DNA from: Opitutales bacterium UBA5694
GTDB taxonomy: Bacteria; Verrucomicrobiota; Verrucomicrobiia; Opitutales; Opitutaceae
NCBI GenBank assembly: GCA_002420185.1
Contig: DIHO01000012.1
Span: forward strand, 1-64,000
DNA: 64,000 nucleotides
Direction of reading: 5' to 3'
Positions within the stretch are counted from its first letter, which is position 1. Each line of letters starts with the position of its first letter. Position numbers and translations under genes: made by a program. Shown one piece after another: positions 44,905-53,200 of this stretch. The notes under the pieces are model-generated. The model was not told the origin of the DNA. It saw nothing but the letters and a program-made list of their open reading frames with translations, and searched no databases.

Positions 44905-45242
44905 TCGCCAGAGTCCTCCTTCTCTACGTCTGGGGTCCATAGTTTTTGCCCCTCCTCAAATCCCGCTTTGATCAAGGCATGGGTACTGGTAGGGCTAGCC
45001 CACATTATGAAAATCGTAATGAATAGAATTTTGCCTGCGACTAGGATGTTGGCCAAGCTGAAGTCCGCCAGCTGGTAGGTAGCTAGACCCATGAGAATAA
45101 GGAAAACGGACATCGTGTCGCCTTTCCCTGCGGCGTGCATTCGCGTGTAGAAATCGGGAAAGCGAATGATCCCGGCAGCTCCTCCTATAAAAAAGAGAAA
45201 TCCAATACAGACAAGGACAACACAAATAGTAGCTGGAATCAT
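44901..45242 (-). CDS. mnhG: Na+/H+ antiporter subunit G
   Basis: The 113-residue product contains three hydrophobic helices and the MnhG motif GIIRFPDFYTRMHAAGKGDT near residue 24. A second block, FSLANILVAGKILFITIFIM, ends in WASPTSTHALIKAG. It overlaps mnhF and the DUF4040 gene by four bases each (ATGA). MnhG is a small integral membrane subunit required for assembly and activity of the multi-subunit antiporter. Confidence 0.94.
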   Translation of the reverse strand: MIPATICVVLVCIGFLFFIGGAAGIIRFPDFYTRMHAAGKGDTMSVFLILMGLATYQLADFSLANILVAGKILFITIFIMWASPTSTHALIKAGFEEGQKLWTPDVEKEDSGE

Positions 45243-45544
45243 GATTCTTGTTCCTTTGCTTCGGAGTTCGCGAAGTTCTTATTCGGATTGACGCGATCAA
45301 AATAGCGAGCGACCGCGAGGGATCCGATAAAGTTAAGTAGGGCGTAGGTAAGAGCGAAATCCACGAACATCTCTACCCTGCCGTAGATCATACCAATCAG
45401 GACCAGTAGAACGGTTGTTTTGGTACCGATTACATTTACCGCTACGATTCGGTCAATTGCGGTTGGACCCACAATAATGCGCCAGACGATCGGAAACATA
45501 AGGGCGAAAATGGCAATTCCAGTAAAGATGAAAAACTTCTCCAT
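45239..45544 (-). CDS. mnhF: Na+/H+ antiporter subunit F
   Basis: The 101-residue product has three helices and the MnhF/MrpF signature WRIIVGPTAIDRIVAVNVIG near residue 22 followed by FVDFALTYALLNFIGSLAVA. It starts within the stop codon of mnhE (TAATG) and overlaps mnhG by four bases. The C-terminal tail is charged (YFDRVNPNKNFANSEAKEQE). It is a small membrane subunit of the Mrp complex. Confidence 0.94.
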   Translation of the reverse strand: MEKFFIFTGIAIFALMFPIVWRIIVGPTAIDRIVAVNVIGTKTTVLLVLIGMIYGRVEMFVDFALTYALLNFIGSLAVARYFDRVNPNKNFANSEAKEQES

Positions 45545-46041
45545 TAGTTGGTGGTCTCTCTTTCAAAAATGGCGGCTATTTTTCTCTCCATATCGTCTCC
45601 CTCGACGCCTTCAGTCGTTAGGTTGCTGATGGAATGAATCAGAAGTTCGTCGTCTTTGATGTCGATTGTTATAGTTCCGGGAGTTAGGGTGATCGAATTT
45701 GCGAGCATCCACCTACCAAAATCTGTCTTCAGATTAGTCTTAATCCGAACCAGCTTAGGTTCGACTTCTGGCATCCCAATGGGACTGAGGGCCAGCCTCA
45801 AGATGTGGATATTGGAAAGCCAAATCTGGTAAAGCATCCAAACTAGGTACCAAGGAATCCGGATGATTTGATGCAACCGATTGGCGACTCCGTGGGAACG
45901 GTTCTCAAAAAAGAAGTTGGAGGAGATAGCAGTGATAAATGCCGTGGAGAGGATGCCGAGGGTGATATGGAACCCATCGAACTGTCCCGAGAATATGATC
46001 CAGATCCCGAATAGGAGGAGGAAAATGCAGAGACGATACAT
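45544..46041 (-). CDS. mnhE: Na+/H+ antiporter subunit E, first gene of Mrp operon
   Basis: The 165-residue product has two N-terminal hydrophobic segments (CIFLLLFGIWIIFSGQF and ITLGILSTAFITAISSNF), a third (PWYLVWMLYQIWLSNIHILR) and a soluble C-terminal domain with the MnhE motif ANSITLTPGTITIDI near residue 115. It is the most upstream gene of the ten-gene operon on the minus strand; no promoter was recognised in the AT-rich sequence before it. The gene order E-F-G-(DUF4040)-B-C-D-D-small-D is that of Mbh-like Mrp operons. Confidence 0.93.
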   Translation of the reverse strand: MYRLCIFLLLFGIWIIFSGQFDGFHITLGILSTAFITAISSNFFFENRSHGVANRLHQIIRIPWYLVWMLYQIWLSNIHILRLALSPIGMPEVEPKLVRIKTNLKTDFGRWMLANSITLTPGTITIDIKDDELLIHSISNLTTEGVEGDDMERKIAAIFERETTN

Positions 46042-46658
46042 GTATTAAAGAAAAATAAGGACGTTAAATTGGCCTGTCGCCGATCTCCGAAGGGCTAGAG
46101 AAGTTTGAATCATTCAGAAAAAGGTTTCGGATTTTTTTCACAAGTCTTTTTGGAAAAATAGGACTCCTTCAAGCGGAATCGGCTTTTGGGAATCTGTCTG
46201 ATCCATGATCGCGAGCCTTGGCGGAGCTGAGTAAGAATTGATCAGAGGCCCGAAATTTTCTTCACTTGCGATCCATTGGAGATCGAAAGCAGACTGATCG
46301 TGGCAGCGTGCGAAAATGCGTTAGCCTTTGGCCTGTTGTTTTTGGACAAATGGATGATGAGTGGAAAGGACTTGTGGTCCGTGAATCAAACCTCTTGACC
46401 GTGGCGGTTTTAGGTGGAGGTGTGGGTGCGATCTGCATCATGCTTTTGGTTGGGCATAACACTTGTAAAGGCTCTTTCTTTTGGAAATTCTGGCTGAGTT
46501 TCGTTACCGGAGTTGTTTTCAAATGTCGTTTTTATTGGGGGCCGGTTCTGACCACTTGCTGGGAACCTTGGGTTCAAGAGCTGTCCAGAGTATGGTTTGG
46601 AGTTCGTCATCGAACCCTTCTATTGACGGGGATTACTAGGAATTTATAGATACGTAAT
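46042..46658. other. Gap upstream of Mrp operon; possible relic on minus strand
   Basis: No intact gene is credible here. On the minus strand an open frame of about 60 codons ending at 46138 reads FARCHDQSAFDLQWIASEEN, then FGPLINSYSAPPRLAIMDQT, then DSQKPIPLEGVLFFQKDL before TGA. It has a protein-like composition and may be the C-terminus of a lost gene, but I cannot name its family. Confidence 0.35.
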
Positions 46659-47141
46659 ATGGGAAATGTGATCTTATTGGCTCGTTGTGGGGCTCTCGCT
46701 TTTGTCTTGACGTTAGCGGGGACTAGCGTCCTCGCCAAAAAAGATGCTTTCCGTTTTAAGTTTGGACTGATTTCCCCCAATTCACATGGAACTGCGGAGG
46801 TGTATCTGGAAACCAAGGAAATAGAGAAGCACACGGATCTTGCATACGCTCACGGATTTTCGATCAAGCGAAAGGATGGTACCCAGTTTTTTCTCTATTA
46901 CGTGGTGCGTTTTCCAGAGCCAATGCAGAATTTGCCAGAGGGGATAGAGCAGTATTACACGGTACTTGAGGGTGGAAGGGCTCTGCAGTCGAAAGAGGAA
47001 CTCGTATGGGAACTCAATCGTAGCTTTGTTTTTGACAAGTCAGATCCTGTAGGGCTGTACGAGATTGAAATCTACGCCGACGGCGAATTGTATCGCAAAA
47101 TAGAGTACAATGTGGCTCCGGTATTCGAATTTGAGTTTTAA
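46659..47141 (+). CDS. Secreted protein of unknown function
   Basis: The 160-residue product has a signal peptide (LLARCGALAFVLTLAGTSVLA) and a beta-rich body: FRFKFGLISPNSHGTAEVYL, FSIKRKDGTQFFLYYVVRFP, and a C-terminal YEIEIYADGELYRKIEYNVA. The last part looks like an immunoglobulin-like or ligand-binding strand pair. I do not recognise the family with confidence. Its 3' end overlaps the frame of the GspF relic that follows, though the relic's homology only starts beyond the stop codon. Confidence 0.7.
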   Translation: MGNVILLARCGALAFVLTLAGTSVLAKKDAFRFKFGLISPNSHGTAEVYLETKEIEKHTDLAYAHGFSIKRKDGTQFFLYYVVRFPEPMQNLPEGIEQYYTVLEGGRALQSKEELVWELNRSFVFDKSDPVGLYEIEIYADGELYRKIEYNVAPVFEFEF

Positions 47142-47157
47142 GCCCTCTAGCAGATGG

Positions 47158-47448
47158 GTTACTCTAGGCATTCGTCACCGGATTGATCGAGGAGAGGTAA
47201 CCGGAGAACTGCCCAACATGCTCAACCGGATTCCTGAAATTTATGGCGAAGAGGTGGCTGCCTCCAATTCGGTTGCTACCTCAGTCATAGAGCCCTTTCT
47301 AACCTTGAAATTTTCTATCAGTATCCTAGCAATCGTGTTTTTACTCTTTCTGCCATTTATTAATTTGATGCAAAACATCGCCCAGCAGGTCACCAAGCTA
47401 TCGATCTTTAATCCAGATAACAGGACTTACCCTAAAGCTCGACTTTAA
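47158..47448 (+). pseudogene. C-terminal relic of a GspF/PilC-type secretion protein
   Basis: The frame reads GIRHRIDRGEVTGELPNMLN, then RIPEIYGEEVAASNSVATSV, then IEPFLTLKFSIS and ILAIVFLLFLPFINLMQNI. This is the end of a type II secretion/type IV pilus inner-membrane platform protein (GspF/PilC), with its R-G-E-x-T-G-x-L-P-x-M-L block and last membrane helix. The first 300 residues are missing. With the pseudopilin relic at 7450-8166 it points to loss of a pilus or secretion system. Confidence 0.8.
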
Positions 47449-47550
47449 TAAAACCGCAATCGAAGTCCTGTATTCGGAGTGAGGCATACACTCGTTTTTT
47501 TGCGGCGACAATCTCATCCCGACTACTGCATGCGGCTATGTTTATCCTCG

Positions 47551-48024
47551 CTAAGGATTTAGTACCGACATTGGATTAAACTTGTCTCCAGGTTTCAAGC
47601 CGTGGCGTTCGAACCATCCTTGGTTGGTCTCAAGGGCGTATAAGAGGTCAAAGCGTATTGATTTTCTGGAGTTTTCGTCGTAGGGGTAGAGTGGGTAAAT
47701 TTCCCGCAAGACGCCGTCAGCCGTAAAGAAGCCAATGTCGAGGGGGAGGTGAGTGTTGCGCATCCAAAACGACATTTGCCTGGGTCGATCGAAAATGAAA
47801 AGCATACCTTGGTCCTCGGGCATCGACTTTCTAAACATGAGCCCTTTGGCCTGAGTTGCTCGATCAACAGCCAGTTCGACCGAAACCCGGGCGTGCCCGA
47901 AATCGAGGACGGGAAGCACATTTTCCTGAACCTCAATCTTGCGTGAATCGCTATCGCAGGCGGGGGTGATCGCCGAAGCACATAGGAGAAGGAGCGACAA
48001 CGTTTTGGCTCGGACTTGAATCAT
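47551..48024 (-). CDS. DUF192 lipoprotein
   Basis: The 157-residue product has a lipoprotein signal (SLLLLCASAITPACDSD, lipobox Cys near residue 23) followed by a DUF192 domain: VELAVDRATQAKGLMFRKSM, then PEDQGMLFIFDRPRQMSFWM and RNTHLPLDIGFFTADG, the conserved core. The C-terminus YALETNQGWFERHGLKPGDK is also typical. The function of this family is not established. The gene is monocistronic on the minus strand, between relics on both sides. Confidence 0.9.
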   Translation of the reverse strand: MIQVRAKTLSLLLLCASAITPACDSDSRKIEVQENVLPVLDFGHARVSVELAVDRATQAKGLMFRKSMPEDQGMLFIFDRPRQMSFWMRNTHLPLDIGFFTADGVLREIYPLYPYDENSRKSIRFDLLYALETNQGWFERHGLKPGDKFNPMSVLNP

Positions 48025-48137
48025 AGGGGTTTTTGTTGTCGCAATTCGCTATGGGCTTTGCAATCACCAACTTGGTTTGGTTAGCAGACGGTTTGCGTCT
48101 GTCTTTGAAGCAGGGCTGGAAAGCTTAGTTTGTGTTT

Positions 48138-48960
48138 TTAGTAGACGTATTCAGCTGTGAGGAAAATGGAATATTCTGGTTCAAAGGGCGGATCTTGTAC
48201 GGGCTTCGATGTGAGCCACCGTTCAGTGGAGACTTTGCTCTTCAAGGAAGTTTTGCCGTTGGGTAGCTCGCTCGCCCTCAAGTCAAATTTCGGAAATACG
48301 TTCTCTCCAAAAACGTTAGTCACTTTCAACGAAACCAAGGGACCATCTTTTGCCACATCAACGGTCAGGGTACCAAAGTTCATGGAGCCGGTATAGGGAT
48401 CCTCGATCGCGATTACTGCTGTTTTATCCTCGGTATAATCAGGAGCCGGATTCTGAGCCAACGGACTGCTTACGAGCTTATATAGGTCATAGCCGCCTCA
48501 AAGTGACATTCGGATCGCCTTGATTTCGGCTTCGTCATCATCACCAGACAGCAGCAAGATAGCATCAATCTCGTTTTCGCGAATATAGATAAAGAGACCC
48601 TTGCGCTCTGCCGGATAGGCGGTCCAGGTGTTGTGCTTTTCTTCTGCGAGGTTGTTTTAGGTGCTTCCGCTTAGGAGCACTTTAAACGTCGCTTCGCTTT
48701 GGCTGAGCTGCTGTTGAAGCCATTTCATCTGAACCGCTTCCGAAGTACCGTAGGGATTTGCCCCAGGGTGGTGTGCTGAGTTCTGCAGCAGGAACGGGTT
48801 TTTTGGGGACAGTGAGCTTCAGTTGTGGGTCGGATTCATCTGCTTTTTGGTTTTGGGTGTAACGATCAGCCTGATAGCCGAGCCACGTCCCTAATTTTAC
48901 GTTGGAAAATTCGGAATTCAGTTGATTGACTCTGGCTAGATCCCCAGTTAAATTCCGGTG
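48138..48960 (-). pseudogene. Decayed PhoD-like alkaline phosphatase
   Basis: The minus strand carries a broken metallophosphatase. From 48960 the sequence reads RNLTGDLARVNQLNSEFSNV, then KLGTWLGYQADRYTQNQ. After a shift of frame near 48800 it reads NPFLLQNSAHHPGANPYGTS, then EAVQMKWLQQQLSQSEATFK and VLLSGST, a TAA, NNLAEEKHNTWTAYPAERKG and LLLSGDDDEAEIKAIRMSL, a TGA, and GGYDLYKLVSSPLAQNPAPD. The last 107 codons remain open to 48138. Blocks and order fit the PhoD-type phosphatase family. Two stops and a frameshift make it non-functional. Confidence 0.75.
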
Positions 48961-49599
48961 ATGAGTTCAATTTTTGACGGGAAACAGGTGTCTGCTGTAG
49001 CGGAACGGATACAGAATGGCGGCCGTTTTCGTGAAGCGATTGAACGAATAGACCGCCTGAACCGCGCCGACCCGAATCGTGTAACACGGGATGGGATAGA
49101 ATTGGGCTACGAATTCTATTTCAGTTGTCTGCTTTTTGCCAAAGTGGTCTCCTTCTGCAAAGAAGCTTCGGAGGCACTTCTGATAGCCGCTCGAAGTCAG
49201 CATATTTGCCGATGGGAGATTCCCCGGGCGAATTATCCTGAAGGACGAGCAGGCTATCTCAAGTGGCGAGCGGACTTGAAGCGCTTTCATGCCGATAAGA
49301 CCGCGTCGATTTTGACAGAGCTTGATTACTCTACTGAGTTTATCGAGACCGTACGGACGATCAACCTGAAGAAGGATATGAAAGGCAATCCTGACTCGCA
49401 AGCGATGGAAGACGCCTTGTGCCTCGTCTTTCTAGAGAGCCAGTTCTCCGAGTTCCGACTTAAAACGACCGAGGAGAAAATGGTCACGATCCTTCAGAAA
49501 ACTTGGGTAAAGATGAGCGAACAGGGAAAGAACACAGCCCTTGGTCTAAAGTTGGGAGAGGAAGAGGCTAGACTCGTTGGATTGGCATTGAATGGCTGA
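48961..49599 (+). CDS. DUF4202 family protein
   Basis: The 212-residue product (ATG at 48961, preceded directly by a GTG that could also serve) reads as DUF4202 throughout. RFREAIERIDRLNRADPNRV comes first, then AARSQHICRWEIPRANYPEG and RAGYLKWRADLKRFHADKTA, then MEDALCLVFLESQFSEF and ILQKTWVKMSEQGKNTALGL. The middle block LGYEFYFSCLLFAKVVSFCK departs from the usual pattern and may be partly mutated. The function is unknown. The start codon abuts the PhoD relic on the other strand. Confidence 0.85.
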   Translation: MSSIFDGKQVSAVAERIQNGGRFREAIERIDRLNRADPNRVTRDGIELGYEFYFSCLLFAKVVSFCKEASEALLIAARSQHICRWEIPRANYPEGRAGYLKWRADLKRFHADKTASILTELDYSTEFIETVRTINLKKDMKGNPDSQAMEDALCLVFLESQFSEFRLKTTEEKMVTILQKTWVKMSEQGKNTALGLKLGEEEARLVGLALNG

Positions 49600-49734
49600 A
49601 TCATCCAGTCTCTCCGAGCACCTGCTGAACGTTTGAGCACATCAGACTCAATACGGAGGGTGCCGGTGTAAACGTAAATCAGTGCTCGGAATCCTGAATG
49701 ACTTTTCGTCTCGGTAAGGGATCGAGTTTTGGTG

Positions 49735-50097
49735 CTACGGTTTGTTCCCGAATACGGCACGGCGACAGACATCGATCAAGATGCTCACGGCAAGGGCAAT
49801 CTGGAATCATCCCCTCGCTCTCGCTACTCCGATCTTCACCGAATTGGCTGCTCCGACGGTGGAATACGATATGCCATAAACGAGGTAGTCGGCCAACATG
49901 TCGATCGAATCAGCGATGAATCCTGATGAATCTGCAATTAATCCGACGATAAGCTCGGAACCGAATATCGCACCGTTAATGATTAGATGTCGCTTCTGGA
50001 CAAACTTCCGGGAAGTAGTGTCTGGTTCGAAGTGGCAATCGCAGCTAATTTTTCCTAGTAAAATAGCGGAAGGACACGGGATTTGGAGAAGATGCAA
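49735..50097 (-). pseudogene. Decayed cation diffusion facilitator (zinc/cadmium exporter)
   Basis: The minus strand reads CDCHFEPDTTSRKFVQKRHL, then INGAIFGSELIVGLIADSSG and FIADSIDMLADYLVYGISY, which is the first half of a CDF-family transporter with the conserved S-x-x-D-x-x-x-D region. In another frame it continues FQIALAVSILIDVCRRAVFG followed by NKP and a stop. One frameshift and loss of the C-terminal half are visible. The intact protein would be about 200 residues. Confidence 0.78.
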
Positions 50098-50286
50098 TTC
50101 TTAGTAGGGTCGATTTATATGAAATCGCTATGTTGCCGGATGCAAAACGGGATTCAGCAAAGCAGATTGCCATCCGATGATCTATGCAAACACACGGCCC
50201 ATTGATACATCAAAGGAGCTCCAAAGCCTGCTGGTTTCCTAGATGTTAAAGAGTGGGTTCTTAAGGAATCAATAGGTATCAAATAT

Positions 50287-53200
50287 TTAATTACGTGCTA
50301 CCCATTTCGCAGCGTTGATGAGAATCTTCCGATAGTCAGGATGATCGTGGGCACGTTCGTCGTGGCCCAGAGTGTATCCTACGATGCGAGCTTTTGGGTG
50401 CTCAGTAGTCCACACGGCGGGATGGCGGGCTCCGGACTTGGCACTGACGCTGGTTTCGGCGAGGACGCGGATCTTGGCGGCACCTTCTGGTGAGCCGTCT
50501 CGGTTCATCATATAGAGTTCGTCCACTAGTTCGAATTCAGGCGAGACTCCTCTCATAATCGGATGGCTTTTATTGACAACACGAACACCCATAGGGCCGA
50601 GTTTGTCATGTCCTCGGGCACCGCCACCGACTACTTTTAAATTCAGTTCCGGCCACTCCTTGTATCCATACCAGGTACCCGGGTGGTGCATGATAACGCC
50701 TTTGCCTGCAGCGATGCGATTCATAAGGGCTTTACGGTATTCCGATGTGTCGAAACCGGCACGATTGACGCTAATTATTGCGACGTCGGCGTTAGCAAGC
50801 TCTTTGGTGGCCTGGGCTACATCTTCGGTGTAGTGAACAGTCAATCCGGCATCCTCCAAGGTTTTAGAATCCGACTTTCCGAAGAACTCGTGAAATTTAT
50901 GGGAAGAGCCGCCGCTGATTATAAGGACTGATGTTTTACCTTTTTCCCAATTGACTGGAGTGGCGGGAATCGGGTCCGGCCATTTGCGGCGATTTAATAT
51001 GGGGGTAGGCGTTTTCGGTGGCGTTGCCGCATTAGCATTTTCAGCCGTGGCAGGACCAGCTTGAGCCATAATGAAAGCCAGTAAGTCGCGGAGTCCAACG
51101 GCTCCTAAGGCTTCGAATCCCTCTGGCATGAGACTGCGACCAGTGTTTTCGCGTTTGGCGATATTGGACTTAGAGATCTCCTTAACTCCCGCTTGTGTCG
51201 CCAGCGTTAAGGTAGATTCGTTTTCGGTTGAAATAACACCAACAAAGGCTTCGCCACCCTTTGTGGTGATGTTGTGGGCCATGTAGTTTTGCTCCAACAC
51301 GCGATTTGGATCGATGATATGTCCAAGAAGTTCAGCGGCTCCATGAGAGCCCATACCGTCAAGGGAAGGACCGACTAAGGCTCCCATTTCGCCGAGCTTA
51401 TGGCAAACGGAGCAGGCCCCAAAGAGGACCTCCCCTTCGGCGGGATCACCAGGCTTCTGCACCTCGGGAATCAGTTTTGCAATGAGTTCGTCCTTCTCAG
51501 CTCTAACCGGAGCGATACGGGCAAAAAGTCGGTCTGCAGCTCGCGACGTATTGCGATCGGGATGAGTTCGGAGTCGAGCGATGTTTCCTGGGCCGAGTTC
51601 CGCTAGAGTTATCTTCCCATTATTGATTCTCTTCAGGAACTCCCGGGCCCAATGGGGTCGCTTGACGATTTGTTCGAAAGCTTCCATTTTGAGGCTGCCC
51701 TCCAAGGCCGAAAATTGAACGATGAGAGCATCCCCAAGGTCGTCACCGTCAACCGAACCGAGAGCCATAATAATACCGGATTTCAAAGATTCGCTTCCTT
51801 TACCTGAAAGTAGAGCGGTCAATGTAGGTAGGATCTTAGGATCATTTTTATGGATACTAACCAAACTTCGGGCGATGCTGATACGCTCTTCATTGGAGGC
51901 ACTCGGAACCGAAAGACTGTCGATCATGGATGACTTGATGGCATCTGTTTGAGATGCTAGTTGTCCATGAGTGTCCCAAAGAATAGCCAAGGGAAAAACA
52001 AGCACTTTCGTATTGTCCTTGCTGAGCAAAGAGGCGAGAGCTGCCTTCAGCGCATTAGTCATTCGAGGTGGTTGGGAAACATTGTCAGCTAGGGCTCTCA
52101 GCACAGCTCCTTTAATCGGGTGAGCTTGGTCGTCGGCTTGTTCACAGGCTTTGAGAAGGCGGGCAGCGTTGGCCGCGGCGTCGCCTTTCTTTAGGGCGTC
52201 GGAGGAAAGGGCGGTCGCGAAAGCGATCAGAGAGTCATTTGGGTCAGTATTCAGGACTGCCTCCATCACCTTAATTGCCATTTCTTGTGAGGCGGCAACC
52301 AGGGCGGAACGGGTCCAGTCATCTCGGGCCACTTTCACATTAGCAACGATCTTGGCAGGGTCGCCCTCATTGAGGGCGTTGTAATAGGCCCGTACGGCGT
52401 CGCTACCGACAGCGCTGGGATGAACACCGTGGTATTCGCGTAAAAGTCTTTGAGCGGTGCTACGTATTTGCTCGTTTGGGCTTTTGGCAGCTTTCTCGAG
52501 GGCGGCGAGGTTTTTGCGGTCTAGGGAGACAGGTTCGATCGCTTTAGCCTCCTTGTGCTGCACTTTCCAAATACGGCCGTAGTAGTGGTCGCGGTCAGGC
52601 CGAACGGCGGCATTGGCCGGTCCATGGACGGGGCCACGAGTGTCGTTGTGGATAATGGCCTGATTACAGAAGTCGACGATGTACATAGCCCCATCTGGGC
52701 CGGTCATCACCTCGATGGGACGGAACCACAAGTTGGTGCTGGAAATGAATTCCTGCTGTTCTCGACCGTTTTCCTTGGTGGCCTTAAAGGATACGCCATC
52801 CTTGACGAGATTGAAGTGTCCGATAATATTGATAGTGGGTTCGCTGGTGAAATAGCTAAGTTCCCATTTCTTCGGCCAGGCGCCGCCTTCATAAATAACT
52901 GTCCCTGCTCCAGCGGTATAGCGTCCGACCTGATCGATTTGCACGTAGGCCTGTTGTTTCCACTTCATGGCGGGGAAAGTGCGTGTGCCAGGAAGTAGGC
53001 CATTGGTACCGCTAACTCCGGGCAATTTCCCCTTGGCTAATATAGCTTCGGGCAAGACTACATGTACTAATGGGTTACCGGTAGTGGGTTGTGTGTAGAA
53101 GACTTCGCCCGACATGGTGGTGTCCATTCCCCAAGTATTGCCGTTGCGAGAAGCGTATTGTTCAATGTGGCTACCGTCGGGCTTAAAGCGGACGACGCCA

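Noticed and set aside
46266..46649. Plus-strand open frame of 127 codons
   Set aside because: The translation has no recognisable domain and unlikely composition; the opposite strand carries a more protein-like segment ending at 46138.
47110..47448. Independent 112-residue gene
   Set aside because: Only the C-terminal part of GspF/PilC is present and the first residues overlap the upstream gene in another frame.
48138..48461. Independent 107-residue gene
   Set aside because: It is the last segment of the PhoD-like relic; the homology continues upstream across a TGA and a TAA.
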